Assembly: GCA_032718475.1 (NCBI GenBank)
Contig: JAUCBJ010007550.1
Span: 1-63,825, forward strand
Origin: Nemertoderma westbladi
Taxonomy: Eukaryota > Xenacoelomorpha > Nemertodermatida > Nemertodermatidae
Length of the DNA stretch: 63,825 nt
Direction of reading: 5' to 3'
Shown here: piece after piece, positions 9,601 through 19,089 of the stretch
Numbering within the stretch: position 1 is the first letter of the stretch
Layout: the number at the start of each line of letters is the position of its first letter
The notes under the pieces: generated by a model
The model's input: only the letters and a program-made list of their open reading frames with translations
Databases searched by the model: none
What the model was told of the DNA's origin: nothing
Program-made: the position numbers and the translations under genes

Positions 9601-12600
9601 TGGGATAAGCGGTTGTGTTATAATTGCCTCAGACAAGGACACCAACGGCGAACCTGTTACTCCGACACAAGGTGTGCAAAGTGTGGTGCGAAACATCATA
9701 TCTTGTTGCACACTGAATTTGAGCGAAACAGCCAGAGTCAGGTAAGTGATTCCGAACTACATGTCCAATTCAGTGATGTGAACGACACTGACCAAAGTTC
9801 TGAGATGGAAGGATTCTATACGGACGAGTTCTCCGACGAAGGCGAATCCTGTTACATGATAAATACCGCAGTGTATCGAGCACTCACGTATGAAAAAGAC
9901 CCAGACAGCGACCTCACCCTAACTACTTCTGATCGACAACCATCTTGGAAAGCGCCACCTTCCAATGTAGGAATCCGAGAATTTCCTGTAGTACAGGTAA
10001 GGGTCCACGGACCTAAAAGGAGTTATGTAGTGAACGCCCTCCTTGACTCCGGTAGTACAGGAACATTCATCGACAAAGAACTAGCCGAAGACATTTTTGC
10101 TGGACAACCCAAGCTCCGAACTAAGCTAAACATGTCAGGAATTATGCAGGTTTGGAAATCTACAGTAATCGCGGATTATTATGTAGGTGCGTTGTCCACC
10201 CCCCAGGATGAACTAGGAGAACATAGTATAAGGTCAGTAAAAATGGTGGCGATAAAGAACTTCGCTACCACTCAAGTGGAACCTTATAACTGGGATGAGG
10301 ACGATTTCACCCAGCAGCTGGAAATACCTAGATTCGACACCGATTACCCTGGAGTGCAAATACTCATCGGTCAAAACGCGCATGAAGCGCTCGAGACATT
10401 GGAGAAACGGCCCGCTCAACCGCAACCACTACAAGCTTATGCGGGAAGAACTAGAGTGGGTTGGTACTTTACTGGCCCTTCCCGTAGAACTCTCATGGAA
10501 AGATTACCGAAAGACCAGGTATGTCAAGTGAGAGAATGGGAAGTCGAGAGCAGTGAGTTAGACGATCCAACTGAGGGAACACCATACTCCTCAGATAATG
10601 ACGATGTCCACCAACTTTTCGACGAGGAGAATGCCATCGATCTCCTTAAGGAAAACGAGACTTGGCAAAACCAAGTGAATTTATGTCAACTCCTTCTTCC
10701 ATCAGAGCGAGACGACTATAATGACGAGCTTAATGACGTCATTGAACGTTATAATGCCAAGACTCGGGACGAACACGCCGTACGATTCTTTACTCAAGAG
10801 GCTGTAGAGCCCAATTCCTATGATAAGGCCCTATCGGTAGAGGAAGAAAGAGCCAAGCAAATCCAAGAGACAACTACACGTTTTCTTAAAGATCAAGGTA
10901 GATATGAGATCGGTCTACCTTTCCGAAAGCGAGAACCAAAGTTCGTAAACAACAGACCCTTGGCGGAGAAAAGAATTGCTCAACTACATCGACGCCTTAC
11001 GGCAAATTCTTCAGCTAAAGAAATGTATCAAACGCAGTTGAAGAAGTTTATTAGCAAGGGATATGCGGAGCTAGTACCGGAAGAAACACCTATAACTGAG
11101 AGAACGTATTATTTAACTCACCATTACGTTCCCAAACCCGGTAAACCACATGAGGTACGAGTGGTGTTTGACGGCTCCGCCCTCTATATGGGCCAATCCC
11201 TTAATTCTGAATTGCTACCCGGACCCAACTTACTCCAATCATTGTTGGGAATACTTTTAAGATTAAGACAATATTCCATTGCTTTCGCCTCAGATATAGA
11301 AGGCATGTTCTTACAAGTCAAAGCGCTGGATAGGGATCGAGATAGCCTACGATTTCTGTGGTGGCCTGAAGGAGACCTCAACCAGAAACCGGTGGAGTAC
11401 TGGATGACCATCCAAGCTTTTGGGATAATCTCGAGCCCTTCAAACGCCTGTTCCGTGGTGCGCACCACTGCGGATGACAACCGAGACGCCTTCTCTAAAG
11501 AGGTGATTGACAACATTAAGCGGGATATATACATGGACGACAATCTAAAGTCCCTTCCATCAGTCGAAGAAGCCATCGATGTCGCTAAAGGAACGGTAGA
11601 GTGCTTAAAAAGAGGTGGATTTCGATTAACTAAATTCACCAGCAACTCCCGTGAGTTTCTGGAGTCGATCCCGGTAGAAGATCGAGGAGCAAAAGACCTG
11701 GATCTAATAAAAGATGATCTCCCAGAAACTAAGACCCTTGGTTTGAAATGGGACACCGAAAGAGATATCCTGTTTTTCCAACTAAAACAGCGAGATAATC
11801 CAGTTCGGACTAAACGGATTTGTTTAAGTATCCTGAGCACTTATTTCGATCCATTGGGATTTATTAGCCCAGTTATATTGATTGCTCGGAGTTTAGTACA
11901 ACAAATGTGGCTTGAAAACCACTCATGGGACGATCCACTTAAGGGAGAGTTGTTAAAGAAGTGGATGAAATGGGAAGATTCTCTACCAGCCATCGAGAAC
12001 TTTATAATTTCCCGTTCATATTTTGGTCATGTTCTCCCTACGTATTCCTATCAACTCCATGTGTTTGGAGACGCCAGCGATATGGGAATAGGTATAGTAG
12101 CCTACCTAAGGGTGGAAACTCCGGACGGAATCAAAGTCGCCTTGGTTACTTCTAAGGCATTGATAAACAATAAGTTGAAAGTTCCTCGAGCGGAGTTAAA
12201 AGCGGCTCTATACGCTACAGCCATCGGCCGGAATGTAACAGAACAGATCGACTATCCACTGGAGAAAACTGTCTATTGGACCGACGCTTTACTCGTGTTG
12301 GAGTATATAACCAATGAAGTCTGTCAGTTCAGCGTCTTCGTTACCAACAGAGTAGCCATTATACTCAGTCGCACAACGATGGATCAATGGAGACATTGCC
12401 CCGGAACGATTAATCCAGCAGACATCGCCTCCAGGGGAGCAACTCCACAAGAACTGGTAGACACTCCAGACTGGTTAGGTGGACCCGACTTCCTCTACAA
12501 AGAAGAAGAAGAATGGCCTCCTCATCTTACTACAGCAGAGATTAGACAGGCCAAGGGAGCGGAGAAAGTCAAACCTAAAACTCGGGCGAGTAAATCGAAG

Positions 12601-12705
12601 TTATTCAAACCCATGGTAGATCTGTCTGTACTACATATTTCCGGAGACGACGCTTTGGATCAGAAACCCACAGCCACAAATAAGCTCTGTTGTGGAAATC
12701 CGTGA
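9598..12705 (+). CDS. pol: BEL/Pao Pol, first part: zinc knuckles, protease, reverse transcriptase, RNase H (1035 aa)
   Basis: The frame is open throughout. Residues 8-21 form a zinc knuckle (CYNCLRQGHQRRTC), followed by a second Cys/His cluster (CAKCGAKHHILLH). A retropepsin-like aspartic protease has DSGST near residue 149. The reverse transcriptase spans about residues 490-740 with YMDD at about 645-648. RNase H begins near residue 820 with an FGDAS motif and ends in the 'GTINPADIASRGA' region typical of BEL. The frame stops just after RNase H, and integrase continues in another frame. Codons CAG-GTA-AG(N), resembling splice donors, occur in phase near 9740, 9995 and 10517. The product would copy element RNA into DNA. 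Confidence 0.93.
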   Translation: MWDKRLCYNCLRQGHQRRTCYSDTRCAKCGAKHHILLHTEFERNSQSQVSDSELHVQFSDVNDTDQSSEMEGFYTDEFSDEGESCYMINTAVYRALTYEKDPDSDLTLTTSDRQPSWKAPPSNVGIREFPVVQVRVHGPKRSYVVNALLDSGSTGTFIDKELAEDIFAGQPKLRTKLNMSGIMQVWKSTVIADYYVGALSTPQDELGEHSIRSVKMVAIKNFATTQVEPYNWDEDDFTQQLEIPRFDTDYPGVQILIGQNAHEALETLEKRPAQPQPLQAYAGRTRVGWYFTGPSRRTLMERLPKDQVCQVREWEVESSELDDPTEGTPYSSDNDDVHQLFDEENAIDLLKENETWQNQVNLCQLLLPSERDDYNDELNDVIERYNAKTRDEHAVRFFTQEAVEPNSYDKALSVEEERAKQIQETTTRFLKDQGRYEIGLPFRKREPKFVNNRPLAEKRIAQLHRRLTANSSAKEMYQTQLKKFISKGYAELVPEETPITERTYYLTHHYVPKPGKPHEVRVVFDGSALYMGQSLNSELLPGPNLLQSLLGILLRLRQYSIAFASDIEGMFLQVKALDRDRDSLRFLWWPEGDLNQKPVEYWMTIQAFGIISSPSNACSVVRTTADDNRDAFSKEVIDNIKRDIYMDDNLKSLPSVEEAIDVAKGTVECLKRGGFRLTKFTSNSREFLESIPVEDRGAKDLDLIKDDLPETKTLGLKWDTERDILFFQLKQRDNPVRTKRICLSILSTYFDPLGFISPVILIARSLVQQMWLENHSWDDPLKGELLKKWMKWEDSLPAIENFIISRSYFGHVLPTYSYQLHVFGDASDMGIGIVAYLRVETPDGIKVALVTSKALINNKLKVPRAELKAALYATAIGRNVTEQIDYPLEKTVYWTDALLVLEYITNEVCQFSVFVTNRVAIILSRTTMDQWRHCPGTINPADIASRGATPQELVDTPDWLGGPDFLYKEEEEWPPHLTTAEIRQAKGAEKVKPKTRASKSKLFKPMVDLSVLHISGDDALDQKPTATNKLCCGNP

Positions 12706-14419
12706 GAAGGATTGGAAATCTGGAATACCAGACGTCTCGCAAGGACTCTCACCTCTTCTGCAGAGAGCGATACATCACTACAGTTCCTGGAATCGGCTCT
12801 GTAAGGCCGTTACATATTTAAAGAGATGTTTTCACCATCACTACTCCGGGATGAAGGCCAAAGGTGATACCGCTCCAATAACATCAGTGCAGGTCCATGT
12901 TATTAAAGATCTTCCCAAATATAAGATATCCGACAGGTTTCTGAAGGAGAAGATCAGTTATCAGGAACATGACGAAACCAACAAGCAGATGCTGAGACTC
13001 CTGCAATGCTATGAGGATTCCGATAAGTATTTCCTGTTGTTGAGAAATCCACAGATGCGCTTAAGGGATCGTTTCTCTAGCACAATGATAGATGGGTTGA
13101 TACGTGTTGGAGGAAGATTAACGAATGCTCCATTATCCTTTGACACTAAGTTCCCCATACTCATTAGAAATCTTGAAATACAAGTCAAGATGATTGTAGA
13201 TGTTCACAGCAAACTTTATCATGCTGGTAGGGAACGAGTTCTTAGCGAAATTCGAACTCGCTATTATTTTTATAAACCCCGTAGAGCTCTGAACCAAGTT
13301 CTTAGGAACTGTATACCCTGTAGGAAAGCATTCAGTAGGCCTTTAACACAGCGAGAGGCAGAATTACCTAGGGAACGAGTAAGCTTCTATGAACCACCCT
13401 TTACTAATACCGGTGTGGATTTATTTGGCCCTATTGAAGTATATCGTGCTAGGACTATAGTCAAGAGATGGTGTGTAATCTTTGTTTGTATGACTTGTAG
13501 AGCTATCCATCTCGATATGGTGAACGATTTATCGACCAACAGCTTCCTATTAAGCTTACGACGACAGATCGCTCGCTTTGGCACTAGTAACACGATGAGA
13601 TCTGATAAGGGAACTAACTTCATTGGTGCCAACAATGAAATCAAAGCTTACGTCAAAGATTGGAACCAAAGACAGGTGGACGATCAGCTACGAGTAACAG
13701 CGTCTAGCTGGACCTTCAACGCCGCCGACGCCCCTTGGTGGGGAGGAAGTTGGGAGAGATTAATAAGAAGTGTGAAGACAGCATTTCACTTTATAGTGCC
13801 TTGCCGCGCGTATCTCACCGACGAACTTTTGCGGACGATAATGGAGGAAATCGCCGCCTATCTCAACGAGAGACCGCTTATGCCAGTCTCATCGAGTCCC
13901 GATTCCCTGGAAGCGCTAACACCCGCGCATAGAAAATGCGCAAAGAAACCTGTAGCCATGCTCCCACAATCGGAAATCACAGACGGAGATGAATACTGCC
14001 GGCAAACTTGGCAACTCATGCAGTTGTTATCCCGTCGTTTCGCTGACCATTTCGAAAAACATTATCTGCCCACGCTACAACTTCGAACTAAGTGGTTTGC
14101 GCAGCAAGAAAACGTCAGCGCTGGAGACATGGTTCTTATTGTGGATGTAGATCTTCCACGTAAGCGGTGGCAGACAGGTCGTATCATCGAGACTCACATC
14201 TCGGATGACGGTTTGGTGCGATCGGTAGAACTCATTGTCATGCGACGTAACTTCAAGAAACCGGGAATTGTCTTCGAGACGCAGCAGCTCAATCGCCCAG
14301 TTGGTCGCTTATGTTTACTGGAAAGAGACAGAGAACTCTCCGGAAACTATGGGAGGCAAGATACTCTTCCCACGACCACCTCCCTAATCCAACAAACATC
14401 TAGGGACTCCCCAACTTAA
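12692..14419 (+). CDS. pol: BEL/Pao Pol, second part: integrase (575 aa)
   Basis: This frame is open from 12620, so it overlaps the preceding pol frame by 86 bases and lies +1 relative to it. No ATG is placed where a separate protein would start, so expression probably needs a frameshift, unless a single-base indel broke the frame. The zinc-binding region has H172 and the CIPC cysteines near residues 205-209. The catalytic core shows D243 (TGVDLFGP), D305 (SDKGTNF) and E355 (GGSWERL), as expected for an integrase. A C-terminal DUF5641-like segment (VLIVDVDLPRKRW) follows. The protein would insert element cDNA into the genome. Confidence 0.92.
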   Translation: MEIREKDWKSGIPDVSQGLSPLLQRAIHHYSSWNRLCKAVTYLKRCFHHHYSGMKAKGDTAPITSVQVHVIKDLPKYKISDRFLKEKISYQEHDETNKQMLRLLQCYEDSDKYFLLLRNPQMRLRDRFSSTMIDGLIRVGGRLTNAPLSFDTKFPILIRNLEIQVKMIVDVHSKLYHAGRERVLSEIRTRYYFYKPRRALNQVLRNCIPCRKAFSRPLTQREAELPRERVSFYEPPFTNTGVDLFGPIEVYRARTIVKRWCVIFVCMTCRAIHLDMVNDLSTNSFLLSLRRQIARFGTSNTMRSDKGTNFIGANNEIKAYVKDWNQRQVDDQLRVTASSWTFNAADAPWWGGSWERLIRSVKTAFHFIVPCRAYLTDELLRTIMEEIAAYLNERPLMPVSSSPDSLEALTPAHRKCAKKPVAMLPQSEITDGDEYCRQTWQLMQLLSRRFADHFEKHYLPTLQLRTKWFAQQENVSAGDMVLIVDVDLPRKRWQTGRIIETHISDDGLVRSVELIVMRRNFKKPGIVFETQQLNRPVGRLCLLERDRELSGNYGRQDTLPTTTSLIQQTSRDSPT

Positions 14420-16051
14420 CAATGGCTGGAGTGGGTGTATGACTATATTTGTATTTGTTTTATTATTTTATATTTATGTATATATTATTATGTAATTTTA
14501 TTATAATCGTTTTCTTTAATTTTACTTAGTAGAATGTTATTTTAGCGATTATTTAGTAGATTAGTGCAATATATATTTGCGTTTATTACTTAATTACTTA
14601 TATATTATATATTTAGTGCGACGGCGAGAAATAATTCTTTTCTCTTTCCTTACTGTCCGTATTACATTACAAATACGTAACTACAGTAAGATGAAATATC
14701 CATACTTATTAAAGTACAATAGAGCTCCTACTATATTTAAGTATTATTGGTAGGCAGAGTATTAGGAATGCAAAGTTCAGATCCTCGTGTCTCGGCTAAA
14801 CCAAGCTCTGGGTAGACCTTGGAAACGACTTGCCTCTTCACACTGACATTGCTTCGTGCGATATTGCTCTCATACCGTATATTAAATAATACATATAGTA
14901 GCGTGATGTCCCTTTAACAGTAGCGTATAACGCAAAATAAATCTGTTAAACCCTTTGACCATCTGCAATTCTAGTCGATTAAGATATCGCGGCACCCACC
15001 GATATACTTGAAAGACAAAATTCTAGAATCAGTGGTTAACGTCCCCAGACAAGTTCTGGAATAAACTGGTGCCCATCCTAAATATTAATTATTAATATTT
15101 ACAAAATCTGTCAAATATCAGATCCTTTAAAATTCTAGTCGATTAAGATATCGTTGCACTTACCGATACTCTTAAAAGGACAAAATTCCTAGAATCAAGG
15201 ATCCCAGTCCCCAGACACGTTCTGGAATAAAATTGTGTCTATTTTAATATTAAATAATAAAATTTACGGGAATAAATTTAAATTCATATATTTCAATGAA
15301 TTTAATAAATTGTCATTTTATACAATTTATAACATTCCCAAAATTCCATTAATTAATAGATCATGGGAGCGGAGATTCACTCTATTAAGTGTATTTGTGT
15401 GTGAGAATCTCCAATATATAGTCGATAGCCGATAAAATTCATAAAATCATATATAGAGAGGATATTGACAATTAAAGAATTACTATTAAATAGCATCCCA
15501 GATCTGTATGCATGAGAATTACCCTAATTCTACCGCTAGCTTTCCATAATGTCACCATGGCAACAACCACGCTAAAATTAGAAGTGAGTTAAAGAACAAT
15601 AGAAGGCTTGCCCCATTGAATAGCATAGGGAATAAATAGCGCACTGCTAGTATCCAAGGATACGTAATAAATACAGTGACATTCTGGAAGGTACTGACTA
15701 ACGGACAAATGGCCCGAATGTGTGCGGTTTATGGCAGTTGTGTTGAATTTGTGCGTTTGTAGGTGAATGTTACTACTAAGGTGTGTTTACAGTAGCGAGT
15801 CGCAATTGTGAAAGTAGCCCTAACTCTCCAGAAAGAACCTGCAGTACATCTAAGCCTTTGGGACGGACAGTGGAGTGACTTGTTCCGGTTATCGTTGTCG
15901 TTGTGTAGCTACATCGTTGGCGAAAGCACAGCGATGACGGTACATCGGCGCTGAGGATCTTACACTGTCCGGGGGCAAAAGAGGGGTAGGCAGCGACGCC
16001 CGCTAGCCTAATATATAAACTCATTATAATATTGATAAACTCATAGCAGAT
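14420..16051 (+). other. Spacer after integrase in the BEL/Pao element, with a 164-bp tandem duplication
   Basis: This AT-rich interval has no convincing gene. It contains two copies of a unit of about 164 bp at 14967-15130 and 15131 to about 15270, sharing 'aattctagtcgattaagata' and 'ccccagacacgttctgga' (one base different in the first copy). The minus-strand frame at 15776-16024 has no recognisable motif. A possible 3' splice site (atagcag) lies just before the next ORF. Confidence 0.6.
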
Positions 16052-16450
16052 ATGACTGAGTTGATAGAAGATGATCTCGGTATTAGGGAGCGATATACTC
16101 TACCTTTACAAGCGTTTGTCGATAGCTTGATACGCGGCGACGCTGATCCAACTACTACGGAGGATGATGGTCGTTATATCGAACCGCCAATGTCCCAGGA
16201 GCAACTTACGCGTGAATTGGATTATAGAAAGTTCACCGCTCGCTATACGCATCGTAATGGTACCTATATGGACTTCTTAACTACTGGCCATCCTATCGAT
16301 TTACACGATACGGATGATGTAGACACCGAAAGGGAAATGGTTTTATTTAAATATCATACCCAGCGGAGTCGGAACGACAAACCGAGAATAGAACACGAGA
16401 ATTCTATTCGAAATCAGCTCGAAAGAAAGAACGTGGAAGAAGGCTTGTAA
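16052..16450 (+). CDS. Element ORF-A, uncharacterised acidic protein (132 aa)
   Basis: This ATG-started frame lies 1.6 kb after integrase and inside the LTRs. The protein is hydrophilic and acidic in its first half (many Asp and Glu, e.g. DADPTTTEDDG) and basic near its end. It has no signal peptide, membrane segment or cysteine cluster, and I do not recognise a family. 'atagcag' directly before the ATG could serve as a splice acceptor for a subgenomic RNA, which is inference. Synonymous-looking codon choice, a proper stop and its position support a real gene. At 132 codons, chance survival of an open frame is still possible. Confidence 0.5.
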   Translation: MTELIEDDLGIRERYTLPLQAFVDSLIRGDADPTTTEDDGRYIEPPMSQEQLTRELDYRKFTARYTHRNGTYMDFLTTGHPIDLHDTDDVDTEREMVLFKYHTQRSRNDKPRIEHENSIRNQLERKNVEEGL

Positions 16451-17235
16451 AGACAAATAGAGGAGAACCACTGGAGAAGAGACGTGGGTTAATGTCCAGG
16501 GTCCATAATGTGAATAGTTTTCCCCGGGGCACGGGTGCTCGCGGGCGGTCTCCTTCGGGAGGCTGTAAATTTCTCTTCCTTCATCGTTTTACTGTAATTA
16601 TTGTGATCAGTGTCACAATTAAAAGGCAAGAATGAATGATGACGTGACGGAAAACTTGTCCATTGTGGTATCTTATGGATACTACCCTATATCCTCCCTC
16701 CTCTTTACTCCCTTTATCCCTCTATACATCGCTATTGAAAATACAACATACTTCGTCCCACCTTCTCTTCCCAACGCGCTCGGAGCTTTGGGAGACGATC
16801 GACCGATCATTGCCGTATCGTGGTAGTGATCATACCGCCTCTTAATAATCCTCCCATCCCTTACTATTAATCTGGATGCTCATATTGGTGTCCGCACCTC
16901 CTGTCCATGTCACACTCTGTTGATATTTATGATATCAACTTCCACCCTCTCGTTGTTGATTAGAAAATCAACCATCAATAATTTCCTTAAGTCCACAACC
17001 GTGATACAAGGACTGAAAGGACACGCGGATAGTTTGTGAACAACTGGTACCATTGTGTGTCATAAATCTGGTTGTTCACCTCCCTAATCACTAGGGATTA
17101 ATTCATTTGGAGATAGTCTTCGAACATTTGTATCCTCCTACTGAGATCGTATTTCTGAATATTTCAGAATGGGATATAGTTTTTCCTTTGGTCTACCATC
17201 GCTGTCGGAGAACATATTAGGCATACAACGGGAAC
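16451..17235 (+). other. Spacer between ORF-A and ORF-B of the BEL/Pao element
   Basis: No convincing coding region is present. A GC-rich segment at 16520-16570 can form a short stem (gtctccttcgggaggc). A pyrimidine-rich stretch at 17180-17215 ends in CGGAG shortly before the ORF-B start and could act as a 3' splice site. The reading frames at 16632-16845 are low in complexity and unsupported. Confidence 0.45.
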
Positions 17236-19011
17236 ATGGAGAACATTCCATACCCTTTCGTTGATACTCAGCTGATTGCTCCCTGGGCAGAAGGCAGAGG
17301 TTTCTTCCGCACTATGTATGCCAATACACCCAGCGGCATTACCAAAGTACAACGAACCTCCATCGGACATCTTGCCTTTCAAGAATACGGATGGAATTTC
17401 AAGGTTGGAAATCCTATAAATTACCAACAAGTATATGGAGATCATTATTCTCGTTTATACTTTGATGGACCATTGACCGCGCCTGGCGCCGTGTATAGCT
17501 TTATGAGTGTTCCACTTCGTCCCTCCTTAGCTATATACACGATATTTGAAAACGCAGCACTTGCCGGTTGGCTAGCCGATGTGTGCAGTCGTACCATACG
17601 CGCCCATCCATTAATACTTGGAACCAAACTCGCCAAGTTAGATGAACACAATAAATTCATCCGCTTCGAATGTTTCAGGCGCTTTCTGACTCCGTTCCGT
17701 AACGTTGATAGTCAGTTCAAGGACCGCGCTCTGACCAAACTCAGCCTAAGAGACTCAGCTGCGGAGAAGCTAAACAGCGCGGGATTTGCTCTCTTTCAGG
17801 ACGTTTGTATACAGAACTTACATTCATCTGTTATACAAAGACCCCGAATACCCACAGGTTATTCTGTCGTGGAAGTTCAGACAGTGGGTCCGCTTGCGGA
17901 GACAGCCGCACCTACCTCAGCTATGCAATTGGAAGACGAACCAATATGCTTAGAATCTGAAGCGATCCAGCCTACAGCGCTCCGGAGCAGCGATAACGAC
18001 TACGTCTTAGAGTGGTATCAAGGTCCACAATGTCTCACCGCATACGATTATCGACACTCTAACTATGTTTCTCGAAAACGTTGTCGATTATGCGCATCGA
18101 GAGACCATTTCACCCCTATGGACTCAGACGTACCCTGCTCCTATTTCCACGAACAACCGATGATGGAGATATATTGTGCGTATTGCAGACTTAATAACTC
18201 TCATATTTTTGCAGTCTGCCCCCAATTTATGACTCAATGCCACCACTGTCAACTTAAAGGACATGCCAGTTATAATTGCCCTTTTAATCGTGATTTAGAG
18301 AGCGTAGATGAGATGATTACCCTGCGCTACATCCGAGCTTGGGAAGCGAACGCGGATTTACATTGTGAGTCCCGCCATCGCTACTACCCTGGACGCTCTT
18401 ACGAGGGAGTTTACACGTTCCATCCTTATTTATTCGCATCTGTGGAACAAAAAACACGCACACCAAGTTACGAACTAATGAAGCGTGTTGGTGAGTGTAT
18501 TTCCACCAAATTTGTTCGAAAATACCTTAGGAACGTCAATCCTAACGATATTACTTCATACCATTTGATCAATTACATCCGTCAAGACCCTGAGTATGGC
18601 GATTTATTTATCAACTCGCACCCTGAGTTACAGGAAGTATCTCGACGGCCCTACGAATATCGAGCCCGAGAACGCGAGCTGGAAAGAACCATTAAACCAA
18701 GGAAGTTTCTCACCACTCACGGTCCGCCTACTGCCGTTGTCCAGACGACCCGTCAAGGACCCGTAGGAGCTGCTGTCCTAAGACGCGCCCTAAAGGCCGT
18801 TAGACCTCGCTCCACTGAAGTTGATATCAATCAACCAGGTACCTCAACCGGCGGATACACCGATCGTAATCCTAAACCTTCTGATGCAATTGTATTGCAC
18901 CCTTCACCCAGGAGTTACAGCCCTCCTAGTAAAGTGGCTCGCCCCAAAGAGAAAAGGACTCTTGCTAGCCTCAAAAAACTGCGTAAACGCCGTCCGCGTA
19001 AGAAAGACTAA
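17236..19011 (+). CDS. Element ORF-B, zinc-knuckle protein in the env position (591 aa)
   Basis: This intact frame ends 78 bases before the 3' LTR. I do not recognise the family. Three consecutive Cys/His knuckles occupy about residues 282-355: CX2CX4HX9C, CX2CX5HX4C and a canonical CX2CX4HX4C (CHHCQLKGHASYNC). The last about 35 residues are very basic (KKLRKRRPRKKD), resembling a nuclear or RNA-binding tail, and are preceded by a Pro/Ser/Thr-rich linker. There is no signal peptide or transmembrane segment, so it is not an envelope glycoprotein. The knuckles argue for nucleic-acid binding. A second Gag-like protein, an RNA-export or transactivation factor, or a captured gene are all possible. 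An intact 591-codon frame in a young element supports function. Confidence 0.8.
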   Translation: MENIPYPFVDTQLIAPWAEGRGFFRTMYANTPSGITKVQRTSIGHLAFQEYGWNFKVGNPINYQQVYGDHYSRLYFDGPLTAPGAVYSFMSVPLRPSLAIYTIFENAALAGWLADVCSRTIRAHPLILGTKLAKLDEHNKFIRFECFRRFLTPFRNVDSQFKDRALTKLSLRDSAAEKLNSAGFALFQDVCIQNLHSSVIQRPRIPTGYSVVEVQTVGPLAETAAPTSAMQLEDEPICLESEAIQPTALRSSDNDYVLEWYQGPQCLTAYDYRHSNYVSRKRCRLCASRDHFTPMDSDVPCSYFHEQPMMEIYCAYCRLNNSHIFAVCPQFMTQCHHCQLKGHASYNCPFNRDLESVDEMITLRYIRAWEANADLHCESRHRYYPGRSYEGVYTFHPYLFASVEQKTRTPSYELMKRVGECISTKFVRKYLRNVNPNDITSYHLINYIRQDPEYGDLFINSHPELQEVSRRPYEYRARERELERTIKPRKFLTTHGPPTAVVQTTRQGPVGAAVLRRALKAVRPRSTEVDINQPGTSTGGYTDRNPKPSDAIVLHPSPRSYSPPSKVARPKEKRTLASLKKLRKRRPRKKD

Positions 19012-19077
19012 CTGTTTAGAGTATTTTTATATTTTAGAAACTGTGATTTGTTATATTTTATAGACTAAAATCCCATT

Positions 19078-19089
19078 TTCTGGGAGCGG
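19078..19089 (+). promoter_or_regulatory. Polypurine-tract-like primer site
   Basis: The bases tctgggagcgg directly precede the TG that opens the 3' LTR. This is the place where plus-strand synthesis is primed in LTR elements. It is short and interrupted by one C. Confidence 0.55.

Noticed and set aside
11184-11840. 218-codon minus-strand frame
   Set aside because: It is antisense to the reverse transcriptase of the BEL/Pao element and has no motif.
17236-19011. ORF-B as an envelope glycoprotein
   Set aside because: It lacks a signal peptide, membrane anchor and furin-like site, and instead has zinc knuckles and a basic tail.
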